A DNA stretch of 64,000 bases from Acetobacter estunensis (GTDB taxonomy: Bacteria > Pseudomonadota > Alphaproteobacteria > Acetobacterales > Acetobacteraceae): positions 366,586 through 430,585 of the forward strand of contig NZ_JAHRDV010000002.1 of NCBI RefSeq assembly GCF_019083805.1. The letters run 5' to 3'. A program made the translations under genes and the position numbers. The notes under the pieces were generated by a model. It worked only from the letters and a program-made list of their open reading frames with translations. It was not told where the DNA came from and ran no database searches. Shown here in pieces: positions 52,499 to 59,988 of this stretch. Numbering within the stretch: the stretch's first letter is position 1; each line of letters starts with the position of its first letter.

Positions 52499-52533
52499 CC
52501 CTGTTTCCACTTTAATTCTTTATGGAAATAGGG
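52499..52533. terminator. Bidirectional terminator between oprB and nadC
   Basis: CCCTGTTTCCA (52499-52509) pairs with TGGAAATAGGG (52523-52533) with one wobble and a 13-base loop. It is flanked by T-rich and A-rich sequence, as expected for convergent genes. Confidence 0.82.
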
Positions 52534-52538
52534 AAATT

Positions 52539-53399
52539 TTACCCCTCCACGATATCCAGACCAATATCCAGCGCCGCCACGTTCTGCGTGAGCCAACCTA
52601 GCGAGATTACGTCCACACCTGTTTCCGCCACTGCGCGGGCTGTGTGAGGCGTGATCCCGCCGGACGCTTCCGCGATGGCCCGGCCACCGATCAGTTGCAC
52701 GGCTTGATGAAGTTGTGCGACCGTCATGTTGTCGAGCAGAAACGCATCCACGCCACCATGCGCCAAAGCCACTTCAAGCTGCTCCAGCGTGTCCACCTCC
52801 AGTTCCACCTTCGTCAGATGTCCTGCACGCAGGCGAGCAGCATCCACTGCCGCGACAACGCTACCGCCACACAAGGCGATGTGGTTGTCCTTGATGAGAA
52901 TGGCGTCATCCAGCCGATAGCGGTGATTGGAACCGCCTCCTGCCAACACAGCATATTTCTGTGCTGCGCGCAGTCCGGGCAAAGTCTTTCGCGTGCAGCA
53001 CACCTGCACACCTGTCCCTTCCACCAGATCGACAATGCTGCGCGTGGTCGATGCAATTCCACTGAGATGACATAAGAGGTTAAGCGCCGTGCGCTCACCG
53101 CCCAAAACCGCGCGAGCCGGTCCCTGCACGATCGCCAGCACATCCCCCGCCTCGATCCTTTCGCCGTCTTTGATCCCGATCTCAAAACGCACAGAGGGAT
53201 CGAGCAACGCAAATGCCAGACGAGCGGCCGACAGTCCGGCAACCACACCCGCCTGCCGAGCGATAAACCGTGCTTCGACGGTCTTGTCAGCACAACCCAA
53301 CGCCTCTGTCGTGACGTCCCCGCCGATGCCAAAATCCTCCAGCAACGCATGACGAACGACCGGCTCCCACATGACATCGGGAAGATAGGGCACTCTCAT
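52539..53399 (-). CDS. nadC: Nicotinate-nucleotide pyrophosphorylase (quinolinate PRTase)
   Basis: A 286-residue enzyme converting quinolinate to NaMN in de novo NAD synthesis. Signatures are EDFGIGGDVTTEAL, NLLCHLSGIASTTRSIVDLV, CTRKTLPGLRAAQKYAVLAGGG and RLDDAILIKDNHI. GGGAAGGAG precedes the ATG at 53399. It is 21 bp after nadA on the same strand; nadB is not between them. Confidence 0.96.
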   Translation of the reverse strand: MRVPYLPDVMWEPVVRHALLEDFGIGGDVTTEALGCADKTVEARFIARQAGVVAGLSAARLAFALLDPSVRFEIGIKDGERIEAGDVLAIVQGPARAVLGGERTALNLLCHLSGIASTTRSIVDLVEGTGVQVCCTRKTLPGLRAAQKYAVLAGGGSNHRYRLDDAILIKDNHIALCGGSVVAAVDAARLRAGHLTKVELEVDTLEQLEVALAHGGVDAFLLDNMTVAQLHQAVQLIGGRAIAEASGGITPHTARAVAETGVDVISLGWLTQNVAALDIGLDIVEG

Positions 53400-53420
53400 C
53401 TCTGTTCTCCTTCCCTGCAT

Positions 53421-54401
53421 TCAGACAGCCAGCATTCGTTCGACGGATTGACGGGCGGGTGCTTGCAATTCAGCCGGGATCAAGACCTCGGTCTGAAGTG
53501 TCTCCAGTGCCACGCGGATACGGGAAAGCGTGATGCGTTTCATGTGCGGACACAGATTGCATGGACGCACAAAGCGCGTTTCCGGATAGAGCGCGCTCAG
53601 ATTGTCGCTCATGGAACATTCTGTCACCAACAGCACTTTTTCCGGACGCTTCTCCGACACATACGCAATCATCTGCGCGGTCGATCCCGAAAAATCGGCT
53701 TCCGCCACCACCTCAGGGGGACATTCGGGGTGCGCAATGACTCTCACCCCGCGATGAAGGCGACGATACTGCCGGATTTCATCCGGTGTGAACCGTTCAT
53801 GCACTTCGCAATGCGCAGGCCACGTAATCATCTCGATCCCTGTCTCGGCCTCGATATTACGGGCCAGAAATTCATCGGGAATCATGATAACGCGCGGTAC
53901 ACCGAGACTTTCCACAACTCTGCGCGCATTTCCAGACGTGCAGCAGACGTTACTCTCGGCCTTCACCGCCGCCGTGCTGTTGACATACGTCACGACTGGC
54001 ACGCCGGGCCATGCCGCTTTCAATGCCCGCACATTTTCAGCCGTAATCCCTTCGGCCAGCGAACACCCCGCTTGCGTATCGGGGATGAGGACAGTCCTGT
54101 CCGGATTGAGCAGTTTCACTGTCTCGGCCATGAAGTGGACACCCGCCATGACAATGACCTCGGCATCCAGCCCCCTCGCTTCCCGCGCCAGAGCGAGGCT
54201 GTCACCACGGATATCCGCCACGCCGTGGAATATTTCCGGCGTCTGGTAATTATGAGCGAGGATCACGGCATTACGCTCACGCTTGAGACGCAGGATCGCC
54301 TCGACGTCCTCGGCAAACAACCGCTCCCAGTCCGCACGGGCCATCAGGCCGGCAACCGGTGCAAAGAGTGTGTCCCGCGATGGCAGTTCGAGCGTCGCCA
54401 T
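53421..54401 (-). CDS. nadA: Quinolinate synthase A
   Basis: A 326-residue [4Fe-4S] enzyme condensing iminoaspartate with dihydroxyacetone phosphate. The three cluster-type Cys sites are TQAGCSLAEGI, ESNVCCTSGNA and RPCNLCPHMKRITL. ILAHNYQTPEIFHGVADIRG is the family start region. It forms an operon with nadC. Its upstream palindrome (54409-54443) overlaps the Shine-Dalgarno sequence. Confidence 0.96.
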   Translation of the reverse strand: MATLELPSRDTLFAPVAGLMARADWERLFAEDVEAILRLKRERNAVILAHNYQTPEIFHGVADIRGDSLALAREARGLDAEVIVMAGVHFMAETVKLLNPDRTVLIPDTQAGCSLAEGITAENVRALKAAWPGVPVVTYVNSTAAVKAESNVCCTSGNARRVVESLGVPRVIMIPDEFLARNIEAETGIEMITWPAHCEVHERFTPDEIRQYRRLHRGVRVIAHPECPPEVVAEADFSGSTAQMIAYVSEKRPEKVLLVTECSMSDNLSALYPETRFVRPCNLCPHMKRITLSRIRVALETLQTEVLIPAELQAPARQSVERMLAV

Positions 54402-54408
54402 AAGTGAA

Positions 54409-54443
54409 GTCCTCTATATGCTCATTTTGAGCATATAGAGGAC
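54409..54443 (-). promoter_or_regulatory. Perfect palindrome at the nadA leader (candidate NadQ operator)
   Basis: A 16-bp perfect inverted repeat (54409-54424 against 54428-54443) with a three-base centre; each half contains TATGCTCA or its complement. The SD sequence AGAGGA of nadA is in the proximal arm. A promoter fits: -35 TTGTAT (54459-54454), 16 bases, then -10 TATATG (54437-54432), so the operator would cover the -10. The NadQ-like regulator gene is directly upstream. Confidence 0.72.
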
Positions 54444-54494
54444 ACGCAACTGAATACAAGACCACTCTCACCCCACGCCCGCGTGAGGCTCCCT

Positions 54495-55415
54495 TCAGAT
54501 CAATGAGGGCAAAGGCAGACGCGCTCCCGTCAGGTAGCACTCCTGCACATGATCGCGCCGGAAACGATACAGTCGCGCGGGCCGACCGTGACCATTGGAA
54601 TCCAGCGAGTCCGTTGCCTCTACCAGTTGCTGCCCCAGCAGCAACCGCCGGAAGTTCTGTTTGTGCATTGGCCGTCCCGCCAGTGCCTCCACGGCCTGCT
54701 GCACGGCAAAAAGCGTGAACCGTTCGGGAAGAAGATCGAACACGGCGGGCGTGTAACGTATTTTTGCCCGAATACGCGAAAGCGCCGTGGCGAGGATGCG
54801 CCGCTGATCGTGCTCCATAGCTCTGCCGATCGTATTTTCCCCCACTCCGTAAGGTGATTCCGGCACAAGTCCTGCCTGCCACATCAGTTCATAGCGCTGG
54901 AGCACGAGTTCGTCGTTCCATTCATGCCCTTCCAGACCGAACGCCACAGCGCATCGTGTCCTCTGCGTGGCATCGTCCAACGCCCACGCCATCATGCGAC
55001 GTGCAATGCTGCCCGCCTGATTTGCCTCCGCCTCCTTCCGCCGATCTTCCCATGGAAAATATTCATATATGGACAGCCAGTTTCGCGGATCGACAGAGGG
55101 ATTCAGCAACGCCAGATAGGAAATCCGCACAAGCCGTGTGATGTCCCCGCCTGAAAGTGTATCGGCAAATGTGTAAAGCTGCTCCGTATGACCCAGCCGA
55201 TAACCGGTCAGGCTCTCCACCCAATGCCGCATACCGCGCTGAAGGGAAGCATGATCCGTTCGCAACGGTCCGGACGGAAGCGCCTCTCCCGCGCGCACTG
55301 TCAGAACACCGGGAGTGAGTTCGCCTTCTCCTGTTGCTTCCAGATCGAACACCACCGCCACAAGCTCCGCATTACACAGGCTTGGGGCTTCTGAAGCGAG
55401 GGATTGGCTGTTCAT
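54495..55415 (-). CDS. NadQ/NrtR-like Nudix-related transcriptional regulator
   Basis: A 306-residue protein. The N-terminal Nudix-like domain (about residues 15-150) has a degenerate Nudix box (ALPSGPLRTDHASLQRGM) and the family word HTEQLYTFAD. The C-terminal winged helix (about 230-290) shows RFTLFAVQQAVEALAGRPMH and GRPARLYRF, a close match to NrtR/NadQ regulators. These control NAD-synthesis genes and sense NAD-related ligands. It lies directly upstream of nadA with the palindrome between them. The catalytic Nudix residues seem lost, consistent with a sensor. Confidence 0.78.
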   Translation of the reverse strand: MNSQSLASEAPSLCNAELVAVVFDLEATGEGELTPGVLTVRAGEALPSGPLRTDHASLQRGMRHWVESLTGYRLGHTEQLYTFADTLSGGDITRLVRISYLALLNPSVDPRNWLSIYEYFPWEDRRKEAEANQAGSIARRMMAWALDDATQRTRCAVAFGLEGHEWNDELVLQRYELMWQAGLVPESPYGVGENTIGRAMEHDQRRILATALSRIRAKIRYTPAVFDLLPERFTLFAVQQAVEALAGRPMHKQNFRRLLLGQQLVEATDSLDSNGHGRPARLYRFRRDHVQECYLTGARLPLPSLI

Positions 55416-55570
55416 CTGTGTGTTGCGTCCAGCCGGTTGAAACGCGTGATCTTCTTCATAGATGACACGACGGCGAAACCGGTCACACCAGCACGAGATC
55501 CATCACACTCATGGAAAGAAAGATGCGTGACGGTCGGCTCTCGGGTCATTCATGGATCCTGATGAAAACG

Positions 55571-55599
55571 GATCTGGTCCGAACGGATCGGACCAGATC
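55571..55599 (-). terminator. Terminator after the SDR gene
   Basis: GATCTGGTCCG (55571-55581) pairs perfectly with CGGACCAGATC (55589-55599) over a 7-base loop. On the minus strand it is followed by CGTTTTC. It lies 9 bases past the SDR stop. Confidence 0.8.
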
Positions 55600-55608
55600 G
55601 GAATGGCT

Positions 55609-56382
55609 TTATTTCGTTGTATAACCGCCATTCACCAGAATCGTCTGCCCTGTCATCCACCAACCTTCAGATACGAGCAGACGCACAAACGGAACCACAT
55701 CCTCAATATCCGTCAGCCCCGTCTTGCTGAATGCCGAAAGTGCAGCGGCCGTCTTGTGATAGGCCACAGCTTCCGGCGCTTCCTGACCGTAAAAGAACGG
55801 CGTGTCCATCGGTCCCGGACCAATGGCGTTCACGGAAATGCCACGCGCACCGAATTCCTTGGATGCGGCGCGAGTAAAATGTTCGACGGTCGCTTTTGAT
55901 CCAGCGTAGGTCGAGTAAAACGGCGTATAGGCACCGAGCAACGACGTGACCAGAGTTAGCAGCTTGCCATTATCGTTGAGATGACGGCCCGCTTCTTTGA
56001 TGAAGAAAAACGCAGCTTTTGCGTTCACATCCATCATACTGTCGAACTCAGCTTCCTCAGTTTCGAGGATCGGCTTTTTCAGCACCTTGCCCACGGTGTT
56101 GATGGCAATATCGGGTTTGCCGATAGACGCAATGCACTCTTCAAACAGTTTCGCGTTTGCTGCGGCCGTTGTCAGGTCTCCCTGAAAAGCTGTGGCCTTC
56201 ACACCCTGTTTCGTAAGTTCTGCAACAAGAGCCCTGGCGTCAGGAGCCGCCGCATCACTGTTGTAATGAATAGCAATCCCCGCCACCCCGTGCGCTGCAA
56301 GATCACGGGCGATCAATCCCCCAAGGTTCTTCGCGCCACCTGCGATGAGAGCCGTTTTTCCTTTCAGACTATGATCCACCAT
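55609..56382 (-). CDS. SDR family oxidoreductase
   Basis: A 257-residue short-chain dehydrogenase. The NAD(P) site is a variant (IAGGAKNLGGLIARDLA rather than TGxxxGxG), and NTVGKV replaces the usual NNAG. The catalytic Tyr-x3-Lys is in YSTYAGSKATVEHF and Ser in LVTSLLG. The C-terminus GWWMTGQTILVNGGYT is typical. Substrate is unknown. It is divergent from a LysR regulator with a LysR box between them, so it is a probable target. Confidence 0.9.
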   Translation of the reverse strand: MVDHSLKGKTALIAGGAKNLGGLIARDLAAHGVAGIAIHYNSDAAAPDARALVAELTKQGVKATAFQGDLTTAAANAKLFEECIASIGKPDIAINTVGKVLKKPILETEEAEFDSMMDVNAKAAFFFIKEAGRHLNDNGKLLTLVTSLLGAYTPFYSTYAGSKATVEHFTRAASKEFGARGISVNAIGPGPMDTPFFYGQEAPEAVAYHKTAAALSAFSKTGLTDIEDVVPFVRLLVSEGWWMTGQTILVNGGYTTK

Positions 56383-56461
56383 GTGCTGTCTCCCTGATTG
56401 ATCTGGATAACCGCACCCTAGCGTTCGACAGCTCTCGAAAAATCATCCATTCCTTAACAAC

Positions 56462-56484
56462 ATTGGTCGTGAATTACGAACAAT
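56462..56484. promoter_or_regulatory. LysR-type operator (T-N11-A palindrome)
   Basis: A 23-bp imperfect palindrome whose arms are ATTG.TCGT and ACGA.CAAT, centred on GAATT. It contains TCGTGAATTACGA, the classic T-N11-A LysR box (T at 56467, A at 56479). It lies between the divergent SDR and LysR genes, 12 bases before the LysR start. Confidence 0.7.
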
Positions 56485-56496
56485 TGGAGCGTTGTC

Positions 56497-57450
56497 ATGG
56501 ACCGGATCGATCTTTTTCGCGTGTTCCTGCGTGTGGCGGAAACCTCCAGTTTTTCGCAGGCGGCCATATCCCTGAACCTGCCTCGCTCCTCCGTTTCCAC
56601 TGCCATACGAGAACTGGAAGCACGGGTGGGCGCACGTCTTTTTGCCCGCACGACGCGCAAGGTCGCCCTCACAACGGATGGGCGACTGTTTCACGGTCAC
56701 GCGCTCCGTGTCGTGAGCGACATGGAGGAGGCCGAAGGGCTGTTTCGGCACACCCCTGAAGACGCACGGGGTTTAATACGGGTGGACATGCCCGGACGCA
56801 TCGGACGTCTGATCGTGGCTCCGGCCCTCCCCGGCTTTCTCGACCGTCATCCGGGGATCGATGTCATGCTTGGCGTGACCGACCGGGCGATGGATCTGGT
56901 TGAAGAAGGGGTAGACTGTGCCCTGCGCGTCGGCGCTCTTGCCGATTCACGTCTGATCGGACGTCTGATCGGACGACTTGAGATCATCAACGTCGCCAGT
57001 CCGTCTTATCTTGCACGGCACGGAACGCCAATGTCTCCACAGGATCTGAGCGAGCATTTCGCCGTGCCTTATGCTTCCCCCACCACCGGACGCATTGAAG
57101 ACTGGGAATGGGAAGAAGATGGCGTGGTACGCGCACAAACTTTACGCAGTCGCGTAAGAGTCAACAGTGCAGAAGCCCAGATTGCCTGCTGCGTGGCGGG
57201 ATTGGGCCTGATCCAGATTCCCGCCTACGATGTAAGACCACAGCTGGATCGTGGTGAACTTGTGGAAATACTTCCCGCTTGGCGGGCCGCGTCACTTCCG
57301 CTCACCCTGCTCTATCCCGAACGACGCCATGCCTCCGTACGACTACGGGTTTTCACGGACTGGCTGGTGCCCCTTGTTGCCCATCACATTCGGCATCCAC
57401 CTCCCTCCGTTCCGAAAGAAGATCCCGCTTCATCGCGCGCGACTGCCTGA
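56497..57450 (+). CDS. LysR family transcriptional regulator
   Basis: A 317-residue LTTR. The N-terminal winged helix is LFRVFLRVAETSSFSQAAIS and RSSVSTAIRELEARVGARLF. The substrate-binding domain runs from about residue 90, with RVGALADSRLIGRLIGRLEI and a typical VAGLGLIQIPAYDV. It likely controls the divergent SDR gene. Its 3' end overlaps the 3' end of the convergent GGDEF-EAL gene by 67 bp, so the last residues are poorly conserved. Confidence 0.92.
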   Translation: MDRIDLFRVFLRVAETSSFSQAAISLNLPRSSVSTAIRELEARVGARLFARTTRKVALTTDGRLFHGHALRVVSDMEEAEGLFRHTPEDARGLIRVDMPGRIGRLIVAPALPGFLDRHPGIDVMLGVTDRAMDLVEEGVDCALRVGALADSRLIGRLIGRLEIINVASPSYLARHGTPMSPQDLSEHFAVPYASPTTGRIEDWEWEEDGVVRAQTLRSRVRVNSAEAQIACCVAGLGLIQIPAYDVRPQLDRGELVEILPAWRAASLPLTLLYPERRHASVRLRVFTDWLVPLVAHHIRHPPPSVPKEDPASSRATA

Positions 57451-58724
57451 ACGAGGCAAGCCTGTCTCACGGCCTCTGGCACCCGCGCCGCCGGCACAGG
57501 ACGCGCAAACAAAAAGCCCTGACATTCCGTGCACCCCAGATCGTCCAGCACTCTCAACTGATCGACCGTTTCCACCCCTTCCGCCACAACAGAAAGATGA
57601 ATCCCCTGCGCAAGACCGATAAGGCCAGAGGTAATGGCCAGATCGCGCGCATCGTCCTTGATGTTGGCAATAAAACTGCGATCGATCTTGATATGGCTCA
57701 GTGGCAGTTCGCGCAGGTGGCTGATGGAAGCGTAACCGGTTCCAAAATCATCGAAAGCGACAGGAAAGCCAGCCCGCGCGATTCGGTCTATCTCCCGACG
57801 AACACGGTCCGAGCGACCCGCGCCCAGAAAGATGGTCTCCGTGATTTCGATCTTCACTTTCTCACGCGCCACCGCATATTCGCGAGTCAGTCGGCACAAC
57901 TCGTCAGCCAGCCCGTCTGCACCGAAATCCGCCACACTGAGATTAAGCGCTACACCGCCGTCGTAGAGCCCGTTTTCTGACCATCCGGCCAGATCCCGCA
58001 CCACCGTTTCCCGCACCAAACGCCCCAGTTGCACGCCCATCTGGAAATCGCTGAACACATCGGAAAAAGCCACGGGCGTCAGCAGCCCTAACTGTGGATG
58101 GTGCCAGCGCAAAAGCGCTTCACAGAACGTGATGCACCCTTTCGCAAGATCGATGACAGGCTGGTAATAAAGCTCGAACTCACCGCGCTCAAGCGCCTGT
58201 CGCGCCTGCCCCATCAGCAACTGATGCTGCCGGGCACGACTTCGCAGATCTGGTGTAAATGACACGATCCGTTTTCCGCCCTCCTGCTTGGCCTGAAGAA
58301 GCGCAAGATCGGCGTCTTTGAGAGACTGCTGCACCGCCGCAACCGTACGGGTGATGTGAGTGTAGCCGATGCCTGCCGAGACGGAGACACCGGTTTCCCC
58401 AATCATGACCGGACGTTCGATCAGGGCGAGCATCCGCTTGAGGCAGGATTCGATTTTCCTCGGCGGACAGGAATCCTCGAGAATGATTGCGAATTCATCC
58501 CCGCCCAGCCGTCCGATAATCGCATCCTGACCCGCAAACTGCCTCAACCGTTCGACAATCTCGACCAGAACCGTATCTCCGGCATCGTGGCCGTAAATGT
58601 CGTTGACTTCCTTGAAACCGTCGAGATCGATCATCACCATCGTCCGCTCGCTCCCCGAGACGGTGATCTGGCGCGTTTCCTCCATCAGACTTTCGGTAAA
58701 CCCGATACGATTCAGCGCGTCCAC
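57384..58724 (-). pseudogene. GGDEF-EAL part of a frameshifted PAS-GGDEF-EAL protein
   Basis: A 446-residue stretch with GGDEF (GRLGGDEFAIIL, intact motif) then an EAL phosphodiesterase domain with EALLRWHHP, DDFGTGYASISHLRELPLS and ECQGFLFARP. EAL domains degrade cyclic di-GMP. In this frame, reading upstream of the GTG at 58724 continues the GGDEF N-terminus (RDPLVDALNRIGF) until a stop at 58776-58778, so the GTG would clip the domain. The PAS half lies in the other frame just upstream. A single missing base near 58727-58733 restores one protein of about 578 residues. Confidence 0.8.
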
Positions 58725-59119
58725 AAGTGGATCACGTCGAAACGATAGGCGATATAGGACTGGATACGGCCCACCTCATCCATGCGTGGAATGATGGTTG
58801 TCGCCACCCAGTAAAGCGCGCCACTTTTTGCGCGATTGCAGATCTTGCCGCGCCATATCCGGCCGCGGCTGATCGTGTTGTAAAGGCTCCGGAAAAAGGC
58901 CGGGCTGTGGTAACCGGAGTTGAGAATGCGGTGGGTATTGCCGATCAACTCGTGCCGATCATACCCGCTGATATGGCAAAACCGGTCGTTCACGTGCGTG
59001 ATGATGCCCTTGGCATCCGTGATAGCCACGATGAGCACTTCATCAATGGCCGACCAGAGAAAATCTATGTCCTGTGCTTCCGTATCACCGTCAGGAATAC
59101 GAACCGTTTGCTCACGCAT
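58712..59119 (-). pseudogene. PAS domain part of the frameshifted PAS-GGDEF-EAL protein
   Basis: A 135-residue PAS domain: ITHVNDRFCHISGYDRHELI, RILNSGYHSPAFFRSLYNTI, WRGKICNRAKSGALYWV and YIAYRFDV. It then runs out of frame into a stop (58714-58712) at the point where the GGDEF begins. It overlaps the next frame by 13 bases. Without the frameshift it would be the sensor of the phosphodiesterase. I cannot exclude that coupling makes two separate proteins. Confidence 0.78.
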
Positions 59120-59189
59120 GGCAACGTCTATCCCTTAGATCAGAGCGGGCTTAACTGATGGTATTTAGTTAAGAAAAGATGGGGCAAGC

Positions 59190-59858
59190 CTATGAAATGT
59201 TTTCAAAATCCTCCACAAGCCACGCGGTCGGTTCTTCTGCTGCCGCGTCATACCACTCCCTCAGCAAAGGATGCCGCCTGATCGCCTGTGCATAGGCCTG
59301 CGCCTTGGGCGAAAGCGCGACGCCATAACTCAGGAACCGCGCCACCACAGGAGCGAACGCGACATCCGCGTTGGTCAGATCCCGCCCGAAGAAGTAATCG
59401 CCCTCTCCTCCGAACATATCCCGCGTTTCCACCCATAATGCGTCGATCCGTGCAATGTCTTTTGCCGCCGCATCGGAAATCCCACCTGCCAGTGGCCGGT
59501 TTTCGCGCCCGAGATTCATCGGCATGGAGGAACGAACCCCCTGAAAACCCGCATGCATCTCCGCTGAGATGGACCGTGCATGAGCGCGCTCAACCGGGTC
59601 GGTCGGCCAGAGGGCAGGTTCGATCTCCGCGCAGTATTCCGCAATGGCCATGCTGTCCCACACGCGGATGTTCCAGTGCTCCAGATACGGAACCTTGCCA
59701 CTGGGTGAGAGCGCGGAAATGCGGGGTGCGCTGTCGGCCTTACGCAATGGAACAACTTCTTCCGTCACATCAAGACCTGCCAGACGCACGGAAAGCCAGC
59801 CCCGCAGGGACCACGAGGAATAACGCCGGTTTCCAAGCACCAGCCGACCATCGGGCAT
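59190..59858 (-). CDS. Glutathione S-transferase family protein
   Basis: A 222-residue GST. The N-terminal thioredoxin-like domain shows YSSWSLRGWLSVRLAGLDVT, with the catalytic Ser of the zeta/SspA-like type, and SGKVPYLEHWNIRVWDSMAIAEYCAE. The C-terminal helical domain has DALWVETRDMF and DLTNADVAFAPVVARFL. Substrate is unknown. Confidence 0.9.
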   Translation of the reverse strand: MPDGRLVLGNRRYSSWSLRGWLSVRLAGLDVTEEVVPLRKADSAPRISALSPSGKVPYLEHWNIRVWDSMAIAEYCAEIEPALWPTDPVERAHARSISAEMHAGFQGVRSSMPMNLGRENRPLAGGISDAAAKDIARIDALWVETRDMFGGEGDYFFGRDLTNADVAFAPVVARFLSYGVALSPKAQAYAQAIRRHPLLREWYDAAAEEPTAWLVEDFENIS

Positions 59859-59988
59859 GGAATTCTCCCTGAAAATAATGGGGCACTCTAACGGAACGAG
59901 GTGAGCGCCCCAAGCCTACCCGAAAGACATTTCACATTTGTGTGACAGAATATGTAGAGATGCGTCAAAAGCCGTGGCATGAGGAGCC

